From positions 1 to 64,000 of the forward strand of contig NZ_SMZP01000006.1 of NCBI RefSeq assembly GCF_013181195.1: a stretch of DNA of 64,000 bases, written 5' to 3'. Below, one piece after another: positions 1-8,829 of the stretch. The translations under genes were made by a program, and so were the position numbers. Within the stretch, counting starts at the first letter, position 1, and each line of letters opens with the position of its first letter. This DNA comes from Caulobacter sp. RHG1. Its GTDB lineage: Bacteria > Pseudomonadota > Alphaproteobacteria > Caulobacterales > Caulobacteraceae. The notes beneath the pieces were generated by a model that was not told where the DNA came from, searched no databases, and saw only the letters and a list, made by a program, of their open reading frames with translations.

Positions 1-31
1 CACCCTGCCATCACAATCCAAAACACCCTGA

Positions 32-108
<77 letters not shown>

Positions 109-121
109 AGGGTCTACGTAC

Positions 122-145
122 AAAAGCCACCTTCGGGTGGCTTTT
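122..145 (+). terminator. Rho-independent terminator of tRNA-fMet
   Basis: A perfect 10-bp stem AAAAGCCACC/GGTGGCTTTT closes on a TTCG loop 14 bases after the tRNA. The 3' arm ends in the T-run, as expected for intrinsic termination. Confidence 0.9.
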
Positions 146-334
146 GCCGTTTCAGCATACCCGTTTAGGCGCGCGATGCGCAGACTTCACGTTCGCGAGA
201 TAGCTTGCGGCCCACCTTTCCGCTAACCCAGACGCGGGCAGGTTAGCGAACCTGCGATCCGCGTGATATGACCCCCGCCCCCCTCAAGCGCGCGAGCGCG
301 TTAGGGTGGTTGCTAGGCGTTAGGAGAAGCTGAA

Positions 335-1540
335 ATGAGCAGGGTGCTGGTGATCGGCGCAGGTGGCGTTGGTTCGGTCGCTGTCCATAAGATGGCGATG
401 AACAAGGACATTTTCTCGCACATCACCTTGGCGAGCCGGACGAAGTCGAAGTGCGACGCCATCGCGGAGTCGGTGAAGCAACGCACGGGCGTGACCATCG
501 ATACGGCGGCGATCGACGCCGACGATGTCGCTGCGACGACCGCGTTGATCCAGTCGGTGAAGCCGGCCCTGGTGGTCAATCTGGCGCTGCCCTATCAGGA
601 TCTGGCGATCATGGACGCCTGCCTGGCCGCCGGCGTGAACTATCTCGACACGGCCAATTACGAGCCGCGCGACGAGGCCAAGTTCGAATACAGCTGGCAG
701 TGGGCCTATCAGGAGCGCTTCAAGGAAGCCGGCCTGATGGCGCTGCTGGGCAGCGGCTTCGACCCGGGCGTGACCTCGGTGTTCACGACCTACACCAAGA
801 AGCACCTGCTGGACCGGATCGACACGCTCGACATCCTGGACTGCAACGGCGGCGACACTGGCCTGCCGTTCGCCACCAACTTCAACCCCGAGATCAATCT
901 GCGCGAAGTGACCGCCCCGTCGCGTCACTGGGAAAACAGCCAGTGGGTCGAAGGCCCGGCGCTGAGCCACAAGCAGGTGTTCGACTTCGAGGGCGTGGGC
1001 CCCAAGAACATGTACCTCATGTACCATGAGGAACTGGAGTCCCTGGTCAAGTTCTACCCGGAGATCAAGCGCATCCGGTTCTGGATGACCTTCGGCGACA
1101 GCTATCTCAAGCACCTGGAAGTGCTGGGCAATGTCGGCATGACCAGCATCGAGCCGATGATGTTCCAGGGCCGCGAGATCATCCCAATGGAGCTGCTCAA
1201 GGCGCTGCTGCCCGAGCCGTCTTCGCTGGGTCCGCTCACCAAGGGCAAGACCAATATCGGCACGATCGCGACCGGCGAGAAGGACGGCAAGGCCCGCACG
1301 GTCTACGTCAAGAACATCTGCGATCACGAGGAGGCCTATGCCGAGACCGGCAACCAGGCCGTCAGCTACACGACCGGCGTGCCGGCCATGATCGGCGCGG
1401 CCATGCTGCTGACCGGCAAGTGGTCGGGCGCGGGCGTGTTCAACATGGAGCAGCTGGATCCCGATCCGTTCATGGACATGCTGAACACCCAGGGCCTGCC
1501 CTGGACGGTCGAGGATCTGGACGCGCCGCTGGCGTTCTAA
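335..1540 (+). CDS. Carboxy(nor)spermidine dehydrogenase / saccharopine-dehydrogenase family
   Basis: The 401-residue protein opens with a Rossmann nucleotide-binding motif (GAGGVG, residues 8-13) and has the length and layout of the LYS1-like carboxyspermidine/carboxynorspermidine dehydrogenases. These join aspartate semialdehyde to a diamine (putrescine or diaminopropane) with NADPH, the first step of the alternative spermidine pathway in many alphaproteobacteria. An AGGAG-like site (taggaga) precedes the ATG. The next gene, 19 bp downstream, encodes the matching decarboxylase, which supports the polyamine role over lysine metabolism. Whether the product is spermidine or norspermidine cannot be told from sequence. 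Confidence 0.9.
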   Translation: MSRVLVIGAGGVGSVAVHKMAMNKDIFSHITLASRTKSKCDAIAESVKQRTGVTIDTAAIDADDVAATTALIQSVKPALVVNLALPYQDLAIMDACLAAGVNYLDTANYEPRDEAKFEYSWQWAYQERFKEAGLMALLGSGFDPGVTSVFTTYTKKHLLDRIDTLDILDCNGGDTGLPFATNFNPEINLREVTAPSRHWENSQWVEGPALSHKQVFDFEGVGPKNMYLMYHEELESLVKFYPEIKRIRFWMTFGDSYLKHLEVLGNVGMTSIEPMMFQGREIIPMELLKALLPEPSSLGPLTKGKTNIGTIATGEKDGKARTVYVKNICDHEEAYAETGNQAVSYTTGVPAMIGAAMLLTGKWSGAGVFNMEQLDPDPFMDMLNTQGLPWTVEDLDAPLAF

Positions 1541-1559
1541 GGGCTGAGAAGCAGAACTC

Positions 1560-2732
1560 ATGGAAACTCGGGCCGGTGATCCGGGCGCCTTCGCGCATTT
1601 CGACCTGAACCGTGTGGCCTCGCCCGCCTTCGTGGTGGACGAGGTCGCGGTGCGGCGCAATCTGGCGGTGCTGAAGGACGTTCGAGATCGGGGCTCCGCC
1701 CGGGTCCTGCTGGCCCTGAAGGCCTTTTCCATGTGGTCGCTGGCGGACGTCGTCGGGGAGTATCTCGACGGCGTCTGCGCCTCCGGTCTGTGGGAGGCGC
1801 GGCTGGCGCGAGAATTCTATAAGGGCGAACTGACCACCTATTCGCCCGCCTACAAGGCGCAGGACCTGCCGGAAATCCTGCGATTGTCCGACCACGTCAT
1901 ATTCAACTCCCCCGACCAGGTGGCGCGTTTTGCTGACCTGATCGCGCAGGCCCGCGCCGCCGGCGAGGTCTTCGAGATCGGCCTGCGGCTGAACCCCCAG
2001 CATTCCGAGGGCGAGGTCGCCAAGTATGACCCGGCCCAGCCCTGTTCGCGCCTGGGCTTCCCGGTGTCGCAGCTGCGGCCCGAGCACATGCAGGGTGTCG
2101 ACGGCCTGCATATCCACGCCTTGTGCGAGCAGGACTTCGAGCCGCTGGCCCGCATCTGGGCGGCGGTGGAGCCCAAGCTGGCCCCGCTGCTGGGCGGCGT
2201 GAAATGGCTGAACCTGGGCGGCGGCCACCATGTGACCCGCGCCGACTATCAGACCGACCGGCTGGTGGATTTCCTGAACGATGTGGCCCAGCGTCACGGC
2301 GTACAGGTCTATCTGGAGCCGGGCGAGGCCGTGGCGCTGGACGCCGGCGTCCTGGTAGGCGAGGTGCTGGACGTCTTCGACAACGGCATGCCCATCGCCA
2401 TCACCGACATCTCGGCCACCTGCCACATGCCGGACGTGATCGAGGCGCCGTACCGCCCCGCTATGCTCAAGGAGCTGGCCGAGGGCGTCGTCGTGCGCCT
2501 GGGCGGCCCGTCGTGCCTGGCCGGCGACATCATCGGCGACTACGTCTTCGCCGAGCGCCCGACGCCGGGCGCGCGCATCGCCTTCCTCGACCAGGCCCAC
2601 TATTCGATGGTCAAGACCAACACCTTCAACGGGGTGCCGCTGCCGGCCATCGCGCTGTGGAACAGCGACACCGACGCGCTGAGGGTCATCCGGAACTTCG
2701 ACTACGACGCGTTCCGCGACCGGCTATCCTGA
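1560..2732 (+). CDS. nspC: Carboxy(nor)spermidine decarboxylase (PLP, alanine-racemase fold)
   Basis: The 390-residue protein belongs to the fold-III PLP decarboxylases. Lys54 in the LALKAF motif is the expected Schiff-base lysine, and the C-terminal CHMPDVIE-PYRP segment is typical of carboxynorspermidine decarboxylases and carries the conserved cysteine. It removes CO2 from carboxyspermidine or carboxynorspermidine made by the preceding enzyme. The two genes form a two-step operon. The symbol nspC is used by homology; the in vivo product may be spermidine. Confidence 0.9.
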   Translation: METRAGDPGAFAHFDLNRVASPAFVVDEVAVRRNLAVLKDVRDRGSARVLLALKAFSMWSLADVVGEYLDGVCASGLWEARLAREFYKGELTTYSPAYKAQDLPEILRLSDHVIFNSPDQVARFADLIAQARAAGEVFEIGLRLNPQHSEGEVAKYDPAQPCSRLGFPVSQLRPEHMQGVDGLHIHALCEQDFEPLARIWAAVEPKLAPLLGGVKWLNLGGGHHVTRADYQTDRLVDFLNDVAQRHGVQVYLEPGEAVALDAGVLVGEVLDVFDNGMPIAITDISATCHMPDVIEAPYRPAMLKELAEGVVVRLGGPSCLAGDIIGDYVFAERPTPGARIAFLDQAHYSMVKTNTFNGVPLPAIALWNSDTDALRVIRNFDYDAFRDRLS

Positions 2733-2943
2733 CCATCCGCGTCGGCGCCGCTGGCCGATGATTATCGCTCTGCTTCCCGTATACAGGCCGTCATAGGCCC
2801 GTAGGCGCGGGCCAAGATGCCGAAGGCGTCAAGGCCAGCGCGGTCGGCCGACTCCGCCTCCCGGGGGAGTCTGGCCATGCGATCGCTCGCCGTGGGCGGC
2901 GCGCCCAAGCCGGCGTCGGCCCGGGCGCGCGCCGCTGCGCCGT

Positions 2944-3606
2944 CTAGTGGGACGGACCCGAGAGGGACTCGACCGGCGTGTCGAGCAGCTGTTGCTCCCA
3001 CAGGCCCGCGATGCCGCTGCCCCCGGCGTGATAGAGGCTGATCTGTGACAGCGCCGGCGCCGTGGCGGTGCGCGCCCAGTCGCGCTGCCATTCGCCCATC
3101 AGCGCGACCCAGGTCATGACGTTGGCGCCGGCCGCGATCATGCGCTGGATGGCGACCTGGTGCGCTTCCACCGACACTGCGCCGCAAGCGTCGGTGATCA
3201 CCGTGACGTCCCATCCCTCGCCGAGCGCCTGGATCACCGGCATGGCGACGCAGATCTCGGTCCACAGGCCCGCGACGATCAGTTGCTTGCGCCCCGTCGC
3301 CTTGACCGCGTCGACGACTTTCTCGTCCTCCCACGTGTTGATCAGGGTGCGGTCGATCACCGCCTGCCCAGGAAAGACGTCGGTGATCTGCGGGAAGATC
3401 AGGCCGCCGCGCGCCGCGATCACGCTGGTGAGGATTGTGGGCACATCGAAAGCCTTGGCGAGCTTGGCCAGGCCGGTCGTGTTGTTCACCACGGCCTGGG
3501 GGTCGTGGCTGTTGAGATTGGCGAGCTGGTAGGGCTGGTGATCGATCAGCACGAGAACCGAGTCTTCGGGACGCAGAAGGGAATCGAGGCCGTTGCGGAG
3601 GGTCAT
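2944..3606 (-). CDS. Isochorismatase-family (YcaC-like) cysteine hydrolase
   Basis: The 220-residue protein has the cysteine-hydrolase fold: Asp22 in the LVLIDHQ strand and the nucleophile Cys119 in AGLWTEICVA. The stretch VKATGRKQLIVAG and the C-terminal MTWVALMGEWQRDW resemble E. coli YcaC more than true isochorismatases or nicotinamidases. The third catalytic position, usually Lys, appears to be Arg in DRTLIN, so the chemistry is uncertain. It is divergent from the LysR gene at 3744, which probably controls it. The substrate is unknown. Confidence 0.85.
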   Translation of the reverse strand: MTLRNGLDSLLRPEDSVLVLIDHQPYQLANLNSHDPQAVVNNTTGLAKLAKAFDVPTILTSVIAARGGLIFPQITDVFPGQAVIDRTLINTWEDEKVVDAVKATGRKQLIVAGLWTEICVAMPVIQALGEGWDVTVITDACGAVSVEAHQVAIQRMIAAGANVMTWVALMGEWQRDWARTATAPALSQISLYHAGGSGIAGLWEQQLLDTPVESLSGPSH

Positions 3607-3743
3607 GATGGGCTCTCTTCAGACATGTGGGGGATCGACCGACGCTGCTTTGCGGCGTTGTCTGCGCAGACCTTGGCATTCCGGATTTCGATGCGATATG
3701 TCCTCATAGGGCTACGCTCCGTCGCGATTTCAGGAACGCCAAA

Positions 3744-4652
3744 GTGGACACCGAAGACCTGCGCACCTTCGTGGAAGTGGCCGACGCAGGCGGCGTATCG
3801 CCCGCTGCACGGCGGCTGGGCATGGCCAAGTCCATCGTCAGCCGCCGACTCCAGCGGCTCGAGGCCGAGCTGGGGGTCCAGCTTCTGGCCCGTACGACAC
3901 GCGGCGCGGCGCTGACGGAGGCTGGCGAGCTCTTTCGGGACTATGCCGCCCGGATCGCGGCCGACATCGACGTGGCCAAGGAGACCATCCTGCCGGAGGG
4001 CGACTTGCGAGGACGGCTGCGGATCTCCGCGCCCCTGACGTTCGGCCCGACGCATATCGCGCCCGTACTGGCGGAAATGGCGCGCCGCCATCCCGAGCTC
4101 AGCATTCAGGCCTGCTACACGGATCGCTTCGTCGACCTGGTGGCGGAGGGTTACGACTGCGCCATCCGGATCGGCTATCTGCAAGATTCCGATCTCGTCG
4201 CACGCCGCATCGGACCGCTCTTTGGCAAGCTGGTCGCCAGTCCGGACTATATCCGCGCGCACGGCGCGCCCGAGACGCCCGACCAGGTCGTCGACCACGA
4301 GGCGCTGCTGCAGGGCACCGAGCCCTGGCGTTTTCTCGATGGCGACAAGGTGATCACGGTGCGCCCGCGAGGGCGGTTCAAGGCCGACAACGGCACCGCG
4401 CTGGCCGTCGCTGCGCTGGCGGGGCTGGGTCTGGCTTGCCTGCCGGACGATTTCGTCGACGCGCACATCGCCTCGGGCGCGCTGACGCCGGTCATGACGC
4501 GCTATCCGCCGCCGGCGGCCGGAGCCTACGTGCTGCGTCCGCCAGGCCAGTATCCGGTGCGGAAGATCCGCGTCCTGACCGAGCTCCTGACCGAATACTG
4601 GAACAATCGCGACGCCCTGGCGGCCATCGCCCAGCCTCGCCGAGAGGCCTGA
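3744..4652 (+). CDS. LysR-family transcriptional regulator
   Basis: The 302-residue protein starts with the standard LysR winged HTH (DLRTFVEVADAGGVSPAARRL...SIVSRRLQRLE), followed by a substrate-binding domain. I chose the GTG at 3744 because AGGA (3732-3735) lies 8 bases upstream and because the LysR fold starts immediately after; a more upstream ATG would add about 39 residues of unrelated sequence. It is transcribed away from the YcaC-like hydrolase and, by usual LysR logic, likely regulates it. The effector is unknown. Confidence 0.88.
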   Translation: MDTEDLRTFVEVADAGGVSPAARRLGMAKSIVSRRLQRLEAELGVQLLARTTRGAALTEAGELFRDYAARIAADIDVAKETILPEGDLRGRLRISAPLTFGPTHIAPVLAEMARRHPELSIQACYTDRFVDLVAEGYDCAIRIGYLQDSDLVARRIGPLFGKLVASPDYIRAHGAPETPDQVVDHEALLQGTEPWRFLDGDKVITVRPRGRFKADNGTALAVAALAGLGLACLPDDFVDAHIASGALTPVMTRYPPPAAGAYVLRPPGQYPVRKIRVLTELLTEYWNNRDALAAIAQPRREA

Positions 4653-4705
4653 GAGCGCGCGGAGCCGATCTGGCGATTGCAGAAAGGCTCCGCGCGAGGG
4701 ATCGG

Positions 4706-5011
4706 CTAGATCTTCAGGATGCCCCGATAGGTCGGGTGCACGACTTCGGCGTGCTCAGGGTGCTTTTGCAGATAGCCCATGAAGAAGGGGCAGACCGGCA
4801 GGAGCAGAAGATTGCGATCCTTGGCGTCGGCGAGCACGTGCTTGGCCAGCCGGCTGGCCAGTCCGCGTCCCTCCAGACGCTGGGGCACCACGGTTTCGGT
4901 GATCATCAGCGACCCCGGCGACAGGTTGTAGGTCACGACCGCGACGTCGCCGTCGACAGGCAGCTCGTAGCGTTTCATTTCGGGGTTATCGCGGATTTCG
5001 GGATCGTGCAC
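4706..5011 (-). CDS. GNAT-like N-acetyltransferase domain protein (YjdJ type)
   Basis: This 101-residue protein matches the short stand-alone GNAT family: a beta core (VAVVTYNL, LMITETVVPQRLEGRGLASRLAKHVL) containing the acetyl-CoA-binding R-x-x-G-R/G-G-L-A pattern (residues 45-52), then LLLPVCPFFMGYLQKHPEH. Such small proteins are annotated as YjdJ/Yidj-like acetyltransferases of unknown substrate. It lies alone between the LysR gene (convergent) and the SnoaL-like gene. Confidence 0.8.
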   Translation of the reverse strand: MHDPEIRDNPEMKRYELPVDGDVAVVTYNLSPGSLMITETVVPQRLEGRGLASRLAKHVLADAKDRNLLLLPVCPFFMGYLQKHPEHAEVVHPTYRGILKI

Positions 5012-5081
5012 GGCGGCTCTCTCGGCTTATGGGGGGGCGGGTCTTGCGGCAGGATGTTAGCAGGCCCTCGATCGGACGGTT

Positions 5082-5816
5082 CTACAAGGACGGCCCGCGC
5101 TTGGCTTCGTGGGGATCGAACATCGCCAGGCCGGAAAGCGCCGCTTCGACGGGCGCCTCGTCCTGAAGCACATCCCAGTGCTCGGCCAACCGGCCGCCCT
5201 CGATGCGGAACAGATCGACCACGACCAGCGGCGTCGGCGCCCAGCCGCGGATGCGGCCGTGGATCGCGACGAAATCGCCTTCGGCCAGGATCAGGCCCGG
5301 CTCATACCAGACATCGGCCGACAGGCCTTCGACCAAGGCCTTCAGGGCCGCGCGGCCCTGGGGGATGTGGGGGTTGTGCTGCACATAGTCGGCGACATAC
5401 AGCCGATCGACGGCCGAGGCGTCGCGGCGCTGGAACAGGCTCGTCATCGCGTCGAGCACCAGCGCCTTGTTGCGATGCGGACGATCGTCCGAAGTCCGCG
5501 CGGCGGGTTCGATGATCCGCATCGGCCCGGTCATGCGCAGGAACTGGCCGTCGGCCAGCGTAGCGTGAGAGTGAACGACGCCGCGGTCGAAGTCCTGCAC
5601 GTGGGTGACGGTCGCACCGGTCTCTTCCGTCCAGCTCACCGCGAACAGACCGTTGCCGAGCGGCGCGACATGGATGTCGACGGTCTCGCTGTGGGCGAAG
5701 GGCCCTTCCTGGATCTGGAACTTCAACCGGGTCTGCGAGAGCAGGGTCAGGGTCGCCGTGAAGGGTTCGAACGCGACTTCAAACACGAGGCCGACGGGGT
5801 AGCTGTCGTTTGGCAT
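5082..5816 (-). CDS. MoaF N-terminal-like plus SnoaL/NTF2-like protein
   Basis: The 244-residue protein has two halves. An N-terminal beta-rich MoaF-like domain (about 1-110; FEVAFEPFTATLTLLSQTRLKF, FAVSWTEETGATVTHVQDF) resembles small ligand-binding barrels. A C-terminal SnoaL/NTF2-like domain (about 118-235; VLDAMTSLF...ADYVQHNPHIPQGRAALK, AEHWDVLQD) is typical of polyketide-cyclase-like and detoxifying enzymes. The start at 5816 has GGAG 8 bases upstream; a longer reading to 5849 lacks support. Function not known. Confidence 0.78.
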   Translation of the reverse strand: MPNDSYPVGLVFEVAFEPFTATLTLLSQTRLKFQIQEGPFAHSETVDIHVAPLGNGLFAVSWTEETGATVTHVQDFDRGVVHSHATLADGQFLRMTGPMRIIEPAARTSDDRPHRNKALVLDAMTSLFQRRDASAVDRLYVADYVQHNPHIPQGRAALKALVEGLSADVWYEPGLILAEGDFVAIHGRIRGWAPTPLVVVDLFRIEGGRLAEHWDVLQDEAPVEAALSGLAMFDPHEAKRGPSL

Positions 5817-5943
5817 TCTGGAGGCTCCGGATCGGCGGGAGGCTCTCACCCTTAGGCAGCCGGACGGGTCTTGTCCCCGCTACAGGCGTTCCTGAAATCG
5901 CGACGCGGCGGCGCCAAACCCAGGCCTGTCGCCCGACGCAAGA

Positions 5944-5972
5944 GGGCCCTGGACGCGTGGTCCAGAGCCCCC
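5944..5972 (-). terminator. Probable terminator of the TonB receptor gene
   Basis: Read on the minus strand, a GC-rich imperfect stem GGGCTCTGGAC/GTCCAGGGCCC around CACGC lies about 25 bases after the stop of the receptor gene at 5997. The T-run is short, so this is only a likely terminator. Confidence 0.5.
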
Positions 5973-5996
5973 CTTCGTGACGGTCGGACGCGGCGG

Positions 5997-8297
5997 CTAG
6001 AACGTGCTGCTGATCCGCACGCCGACGGTGCGCGGGCGCGGCGAGAACACGCGGATGCCGTCCAGCGACTCGACGACGCCCAGGTACGCGGCCTTGTCGG
6101 TCAGGTTCTCGCCGAACAGGCTGAGATCCCAGGCGTCCTTCCGCACCCCCAGCTTGGCGTTGATCATGTAGAAGGCCGGCAGCTTGGTGTTGTAGGTGTT
6201 GCGGTTGTTGAACGAGGTGGTCGAACCGCCGCGGTAGTTGACGCCGGCCTGGGCATAGCCCCGGACGTCGGCGGTCAGGTCGGCCTCGTACTCGGCCGAG
6301 AAGGTCATGGCCCACTTGGGCGTCAGCGGCACGCGGTCGCCGGTGAAGCCGAAGGTCCCGGCCGCCATCACGTCGGCGGGCAGGTCCGAGGCCAGCTTGG
6401 CGTCGACATAGTTGACGCTGCCGCTGAGGCTCAGGCCCGGCAGGGGCTTGAAGGTCGAGTTGACCTCGACGCCGTTCACCTCGGTCTTGCCGGCGTTGAT
6501 CGTGTAGGCGAACGCGCCGGGGGCCTGGGCCGACAGTTGCTGGCCGTTCCAGTCGATGCGGTAGAAGGCGGCGTCGACGAACAGCTTGCGGTCCAGCCAG
6601 TAGCTCTTCACGCCCAGTTCGTAGTTCCACAGGCTGTCGGGATTGTAGGTGCCCGGGAACACGACGCCGGCCTGCTGGGCCAGCGAGGTGGCGGTGTTGA
6701 CGCCGCCGATGCGGAAGCCCGAGGCGGCGCGCGCATAGACGCTGATGTCCGGCGTAGCCTTCCACATCAGGGCGACGTTGTAGCTGGGCTTGTCGTTGCT
6801 GCCGCGGCTGTCACCGGTGACCGACGGGGTGGTGACCCGGCCGAAGATGAAGTCCGGGAACACCGTCTGCAGGTTGGTGATGATGTCGTGGATGTCGGCC
6901 TTGAAGTAGCGCAGGCCGACCGTGGCGGTCAGGCTGTCGCTGAGGGTGTAGTCGGCTTGGGCGTAGACGGCGTACTGGCCGACGCTGCGCTTGGTGTTGG
7001 TGCCGAACTCATAAAGGCTGTTGCCGCGACCCGGCTTGTGCAGGCCCTTGGCCACGCATTCGCTGAAGGTGTAGCAGAGCGCCTCGCCGGTGCTGGTCGC
7101 GACCACCGAGTTGGTCTGGTAGACCGACTGGCTGTTTTCGTAATAGCCGCCGGCCACGATCTGGAACGGGCTGTCCCACTTGGACGAGAAGCGCAGTTCC
7201 GACACCCAGTCCTTGAACACGGCGGTCGGCACGAACAGGGTCGAGCCGGTCAGGCCAAAGCCCTGGGCCGTAGGCGTGCTGTCCTTGGGGTTCACCACGC
7301 GCTGGTTGGTGTACGAGCTGGACGCCGTGACCGTGCCGAAGCCCAGGTCGTACTCGCCCACGACGTTATAGAGGTTGTAGTTGTCGCGGTAGAATTCGAT
7401 CGTCGGCGACGGGTTGTTGTACGGACCCGTCCGGGTGTGCCAGGCCTGGGTGCCGTCGACGTCGATCTCCTGATGGGTCGCCGTGGCGGTGATGGTCAGG
7501 CGATCGGTCGGCTGGAACAGCAGGATCGCGCGGCCGCCCTTCACGTGGGCGTCGTTGTTGTTCTTGTGCAGGACGCCGTTGACCGTCTGGTCGACGAAGC
7601 CGCCGCCGCTTTCCGACCAGCCGGTGACGCGCAGGGCCAGCTTGTCCGCGATGATCGGCACGTTCAGCGAGGCGTTGCCGTCATAATAGTTGTTGCCGCC
7701 CTTCAGCGCGGCCGCGCCGACCGAGATGCGGCCGCCGAAGTCGTTGAGGTCGGGCTTGGTGGTGATCACGCGCAGGGTGCCGCTCATCGAGCTGGCGCCG
7801 AACAGGGTGCCTTGCGGACCCTTCAGCACTTCGATGTGGTCCAGGTCGTACAGGCGCAGGCCCGGCTTGCCGTCGCCCAGGATGTTGCCGCCCTGCGCGC
7901 CGACCAGCGGCGTCTCGTCCAGATAGATGCCCGAGGTGGCGCCGACGTTCGACTGGATGCCGCGGATGATCACCTTGGTCTGCGAGGCGCCGTAGCTCTG
8001 GATGGTCAGCGACGGGTCGACCTTGGAGAGGTCCTGCAGGGTCGCGATGCCCTGCTTCTCCAGCGTGGCGCCCGAGAAGGCGGTGATGGCCAGGGGCGTG
8101 TTCTGTACCGACACGTCGCCGCGACGGGTAGCCGAAACCACGATCTCGGTCACGACGTCGCTGTCGCCGGCCGAAGCCGTCTGGGCGTGGGCCTGGGCGC
8201 AGGCCAGCGAGGCCAGGCCGGCCGTGGCCAGCATCAGGCCTTGGCGAAGAGTCCGGGAGCGTTGAGCGGAGCGCTGGGCCCCGAAAGCATACGACAT
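5997..8297 (-). CDS. TonB-dependent outer-membrane receptor
   Basis: A 766-residue receptor with a signal peptide ending in CAQAHAQ, a plug domain (SVQNTPLAITAFSGATLEKQ, VIIRGIQSNVGATSGIYLDE, IEVLKGPQGTLFGASSMSGT) and a 22-strand barrel ending in ...RTVGVRISSTF. The terminal aromatic F is the BAM signal. The start ATG at 8297 is preceded by AAGGGG with a 9-base spacer, better than ATG 8306. Three copies of the GntR-type dyad lie upstream (8416-8460), so it is probably the outer-membrane importer for the substrate of the neighbouring catabolic cluster rather than an iron receptor. Confidence 0.93.
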   Translation of the reverse strand: MSYAFGAQRSAQRSRTLRQGLMLATAGLASLACAQAHAQTASAGDSDVVTEIVVSATRRGDVSVQNTPLAITAFSGATLEKQGIATLQDLSKVDPSLTIQSYGASQTKVIIRGIQSNVGATSGIYLDETPLVGAQGGNILGDGKPGLRLYDLDHIEVLKGPQGTLFGASSMSGTLRVITTKPDLNDFGGRISVGAAALKGGNNYYDGNASLNVPIIADKLALRVTGWSESGGGFVDQTVNGVLHKNNNDAHVKGGRAILLFQPTDRLTITATATHQEIDVDGTQAWHTRTGPYNNPSPTIEFYRDNYNLYNVVGEYDLGFGTVTASSSYTNQRVVNPKDSTPTAQGFGLTGSTLFVPTAVFKDWVSELRFSSKWDSPFQIVAGGYYENSQSVYQTNSVVATSTGEALCYTFSECVAKGLHKPGRGNSLYEFGTNTKRSVGQYAVYAQADYTLSDSLTATVGLRYFKADIHDIITNLQTVFPDFIFGRVTTPSVTGDSRGSNDKPSYNVALMWKATPDISVYARAASGFRIGGVNTATSLAQQAGVVFPGTYNPDSLWNYELGVKSYWLDRKLFVDAAFYRIDWNGQQLSAQAPGAFAYTINAGKTEVNGVEVNSTFKPLPGLSLSGSVNYVDAKLASDLPADVMAAGTFGFTGDRVPLTPKWAMTFSAEYEADLTADVRGYAQAGVNYRGGSTTSFNNRNTYNTKLPAFYMINAKLGVRKDAWDLSLFGENLTDKAAYLGVVESLDGIRVFSPRPRTVGVRISSTF

Positions 8298-8415
8298 GAT
8301 CTTCATCCCCTTGCCGCCGCCGTTTGGCGTGCGGACGTCTCTGCGAAAGCGCCCGCTTGAGCGGGGCGCGACGACAGCTCCGTTGGTCGGCCAGATTGGC
8401 GCGTCGGCCCGGTCG

Positions 8416-8426
8416 TTGTCAGACAA
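8416..8426. promoter_or_regulatory. GntR-type dyad TTGTCAGACAA (TonB receptor, distal)
   Basis: The TTGT-N3-ACAA arms match the motif repeated through the cluster; the centre differs (CAG). First of three boxes spaced 16 and 18 bp apart upstream of the receptor at 5997-8297. Confidence 0.6.
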
Positions 8427-8431
8427 GTTTA

Positions 8432-8442
8432 CTGTCATACAA
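8432..8442. promoter_or_regulatory. GntR-type dyad CTGTCATACAA (TonB receptor, middle)
   Basis: One mismatch (C for T in the first arm) to TTGTCATACAA. Middle member of a triple array. Confidence 0.55.
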
Positions 8443-8449
8443 AGTGACT

Positions 8450-8460
8450 TTGTCTGACAA
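8450..8460. promoter_or_regulatory. GntR-type dyad TTGTCTGACAA (TonB receptor, third)
   Basis: Arms TTGT/ACAA are intact and the centre differs at one position (CTG). Third member of the array. Confidence 0.6.
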
Positions 8461-8577
8461 ACCGACAACGCGAACGCGGCGGGCTGTGTGACGAAATTCC
8501 CGCGTTACGCCGAAAGCGTGAGCGCTTCAGGGGCGGGCTTGCTCGCAGCGTGGGCGCCAATTCGTCGATCCTTGTCA

Positions 8578-8591
8578 TTGATCCAGGTCAA
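8578..8591. promoter_or_regulatory. FNR/FixK-like dyad TTGATCCAGGTCAA
   Basis: TTGAT-N4-GTCAA has one mismatch to the FNR/FixK consensus TTGAT-N4-ATCAA. It lies in the 532-bp divergent region between the TonB receptor and the MFS transporter, 51 bp before a second similar site. That stretch otherwise holds only the GntR-type dyads and no gene. Confidence 0.45.
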
Positions 8592-8641
8592 TTGCCGGTC
8601 CCGCTGTTGGGCCTGACGGCGCAGCGCTTTCGGATCGCGCA

Positions 8642-8655
8642 TTGATCTGGCTCAA
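8642..8655. promoter_or_regulatory. FNR/FixK-like dyad TTGATCTGGCTCAA
   Basis: One mismatch to TTGAT-N4-ATCAA. Paired with the site at 8578 in the same intergenic region. No functional evidence beyond the match. Confidence 0.4.
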
Positions 8656-8753
8656 CTGTTTTTCGATTGGCGCCCAATTGCTGAGCCGGCGCTGTCGTGA
8701 GCGCTCCAAAAGGCGGCGCCGGGACGATCGCGACGTCCAGACACCTTCTATTC

Positions 8754-8764
8754 TTGTATTACAA
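8754..8764. promoter_or_regulatory. GntR-type dyad TTGTATTACAA (MFS transporter)
   Basis: One central mismatch to TTGTATGACAA. It lies 66 bp before the GTG of the MFS gene at 8830. Confidence 0.65.
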
Positions 8765-8829
8765 TCACACGAAAAACTAAGAACGACCGGCGCGGCCGGC
8801 CGTTGTCCGCGCCGACGGGGAGTTCAAGC

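Noticed and set aside
5871..8360. Long open frame (829 codons) on the plus strand opposite the TonB receptor
   Set aside because: The protein is Arg/Val/Gly-rich with no fold or motif. It is an antisense shadow of a GC-rich gene that has clear receptor motifs.
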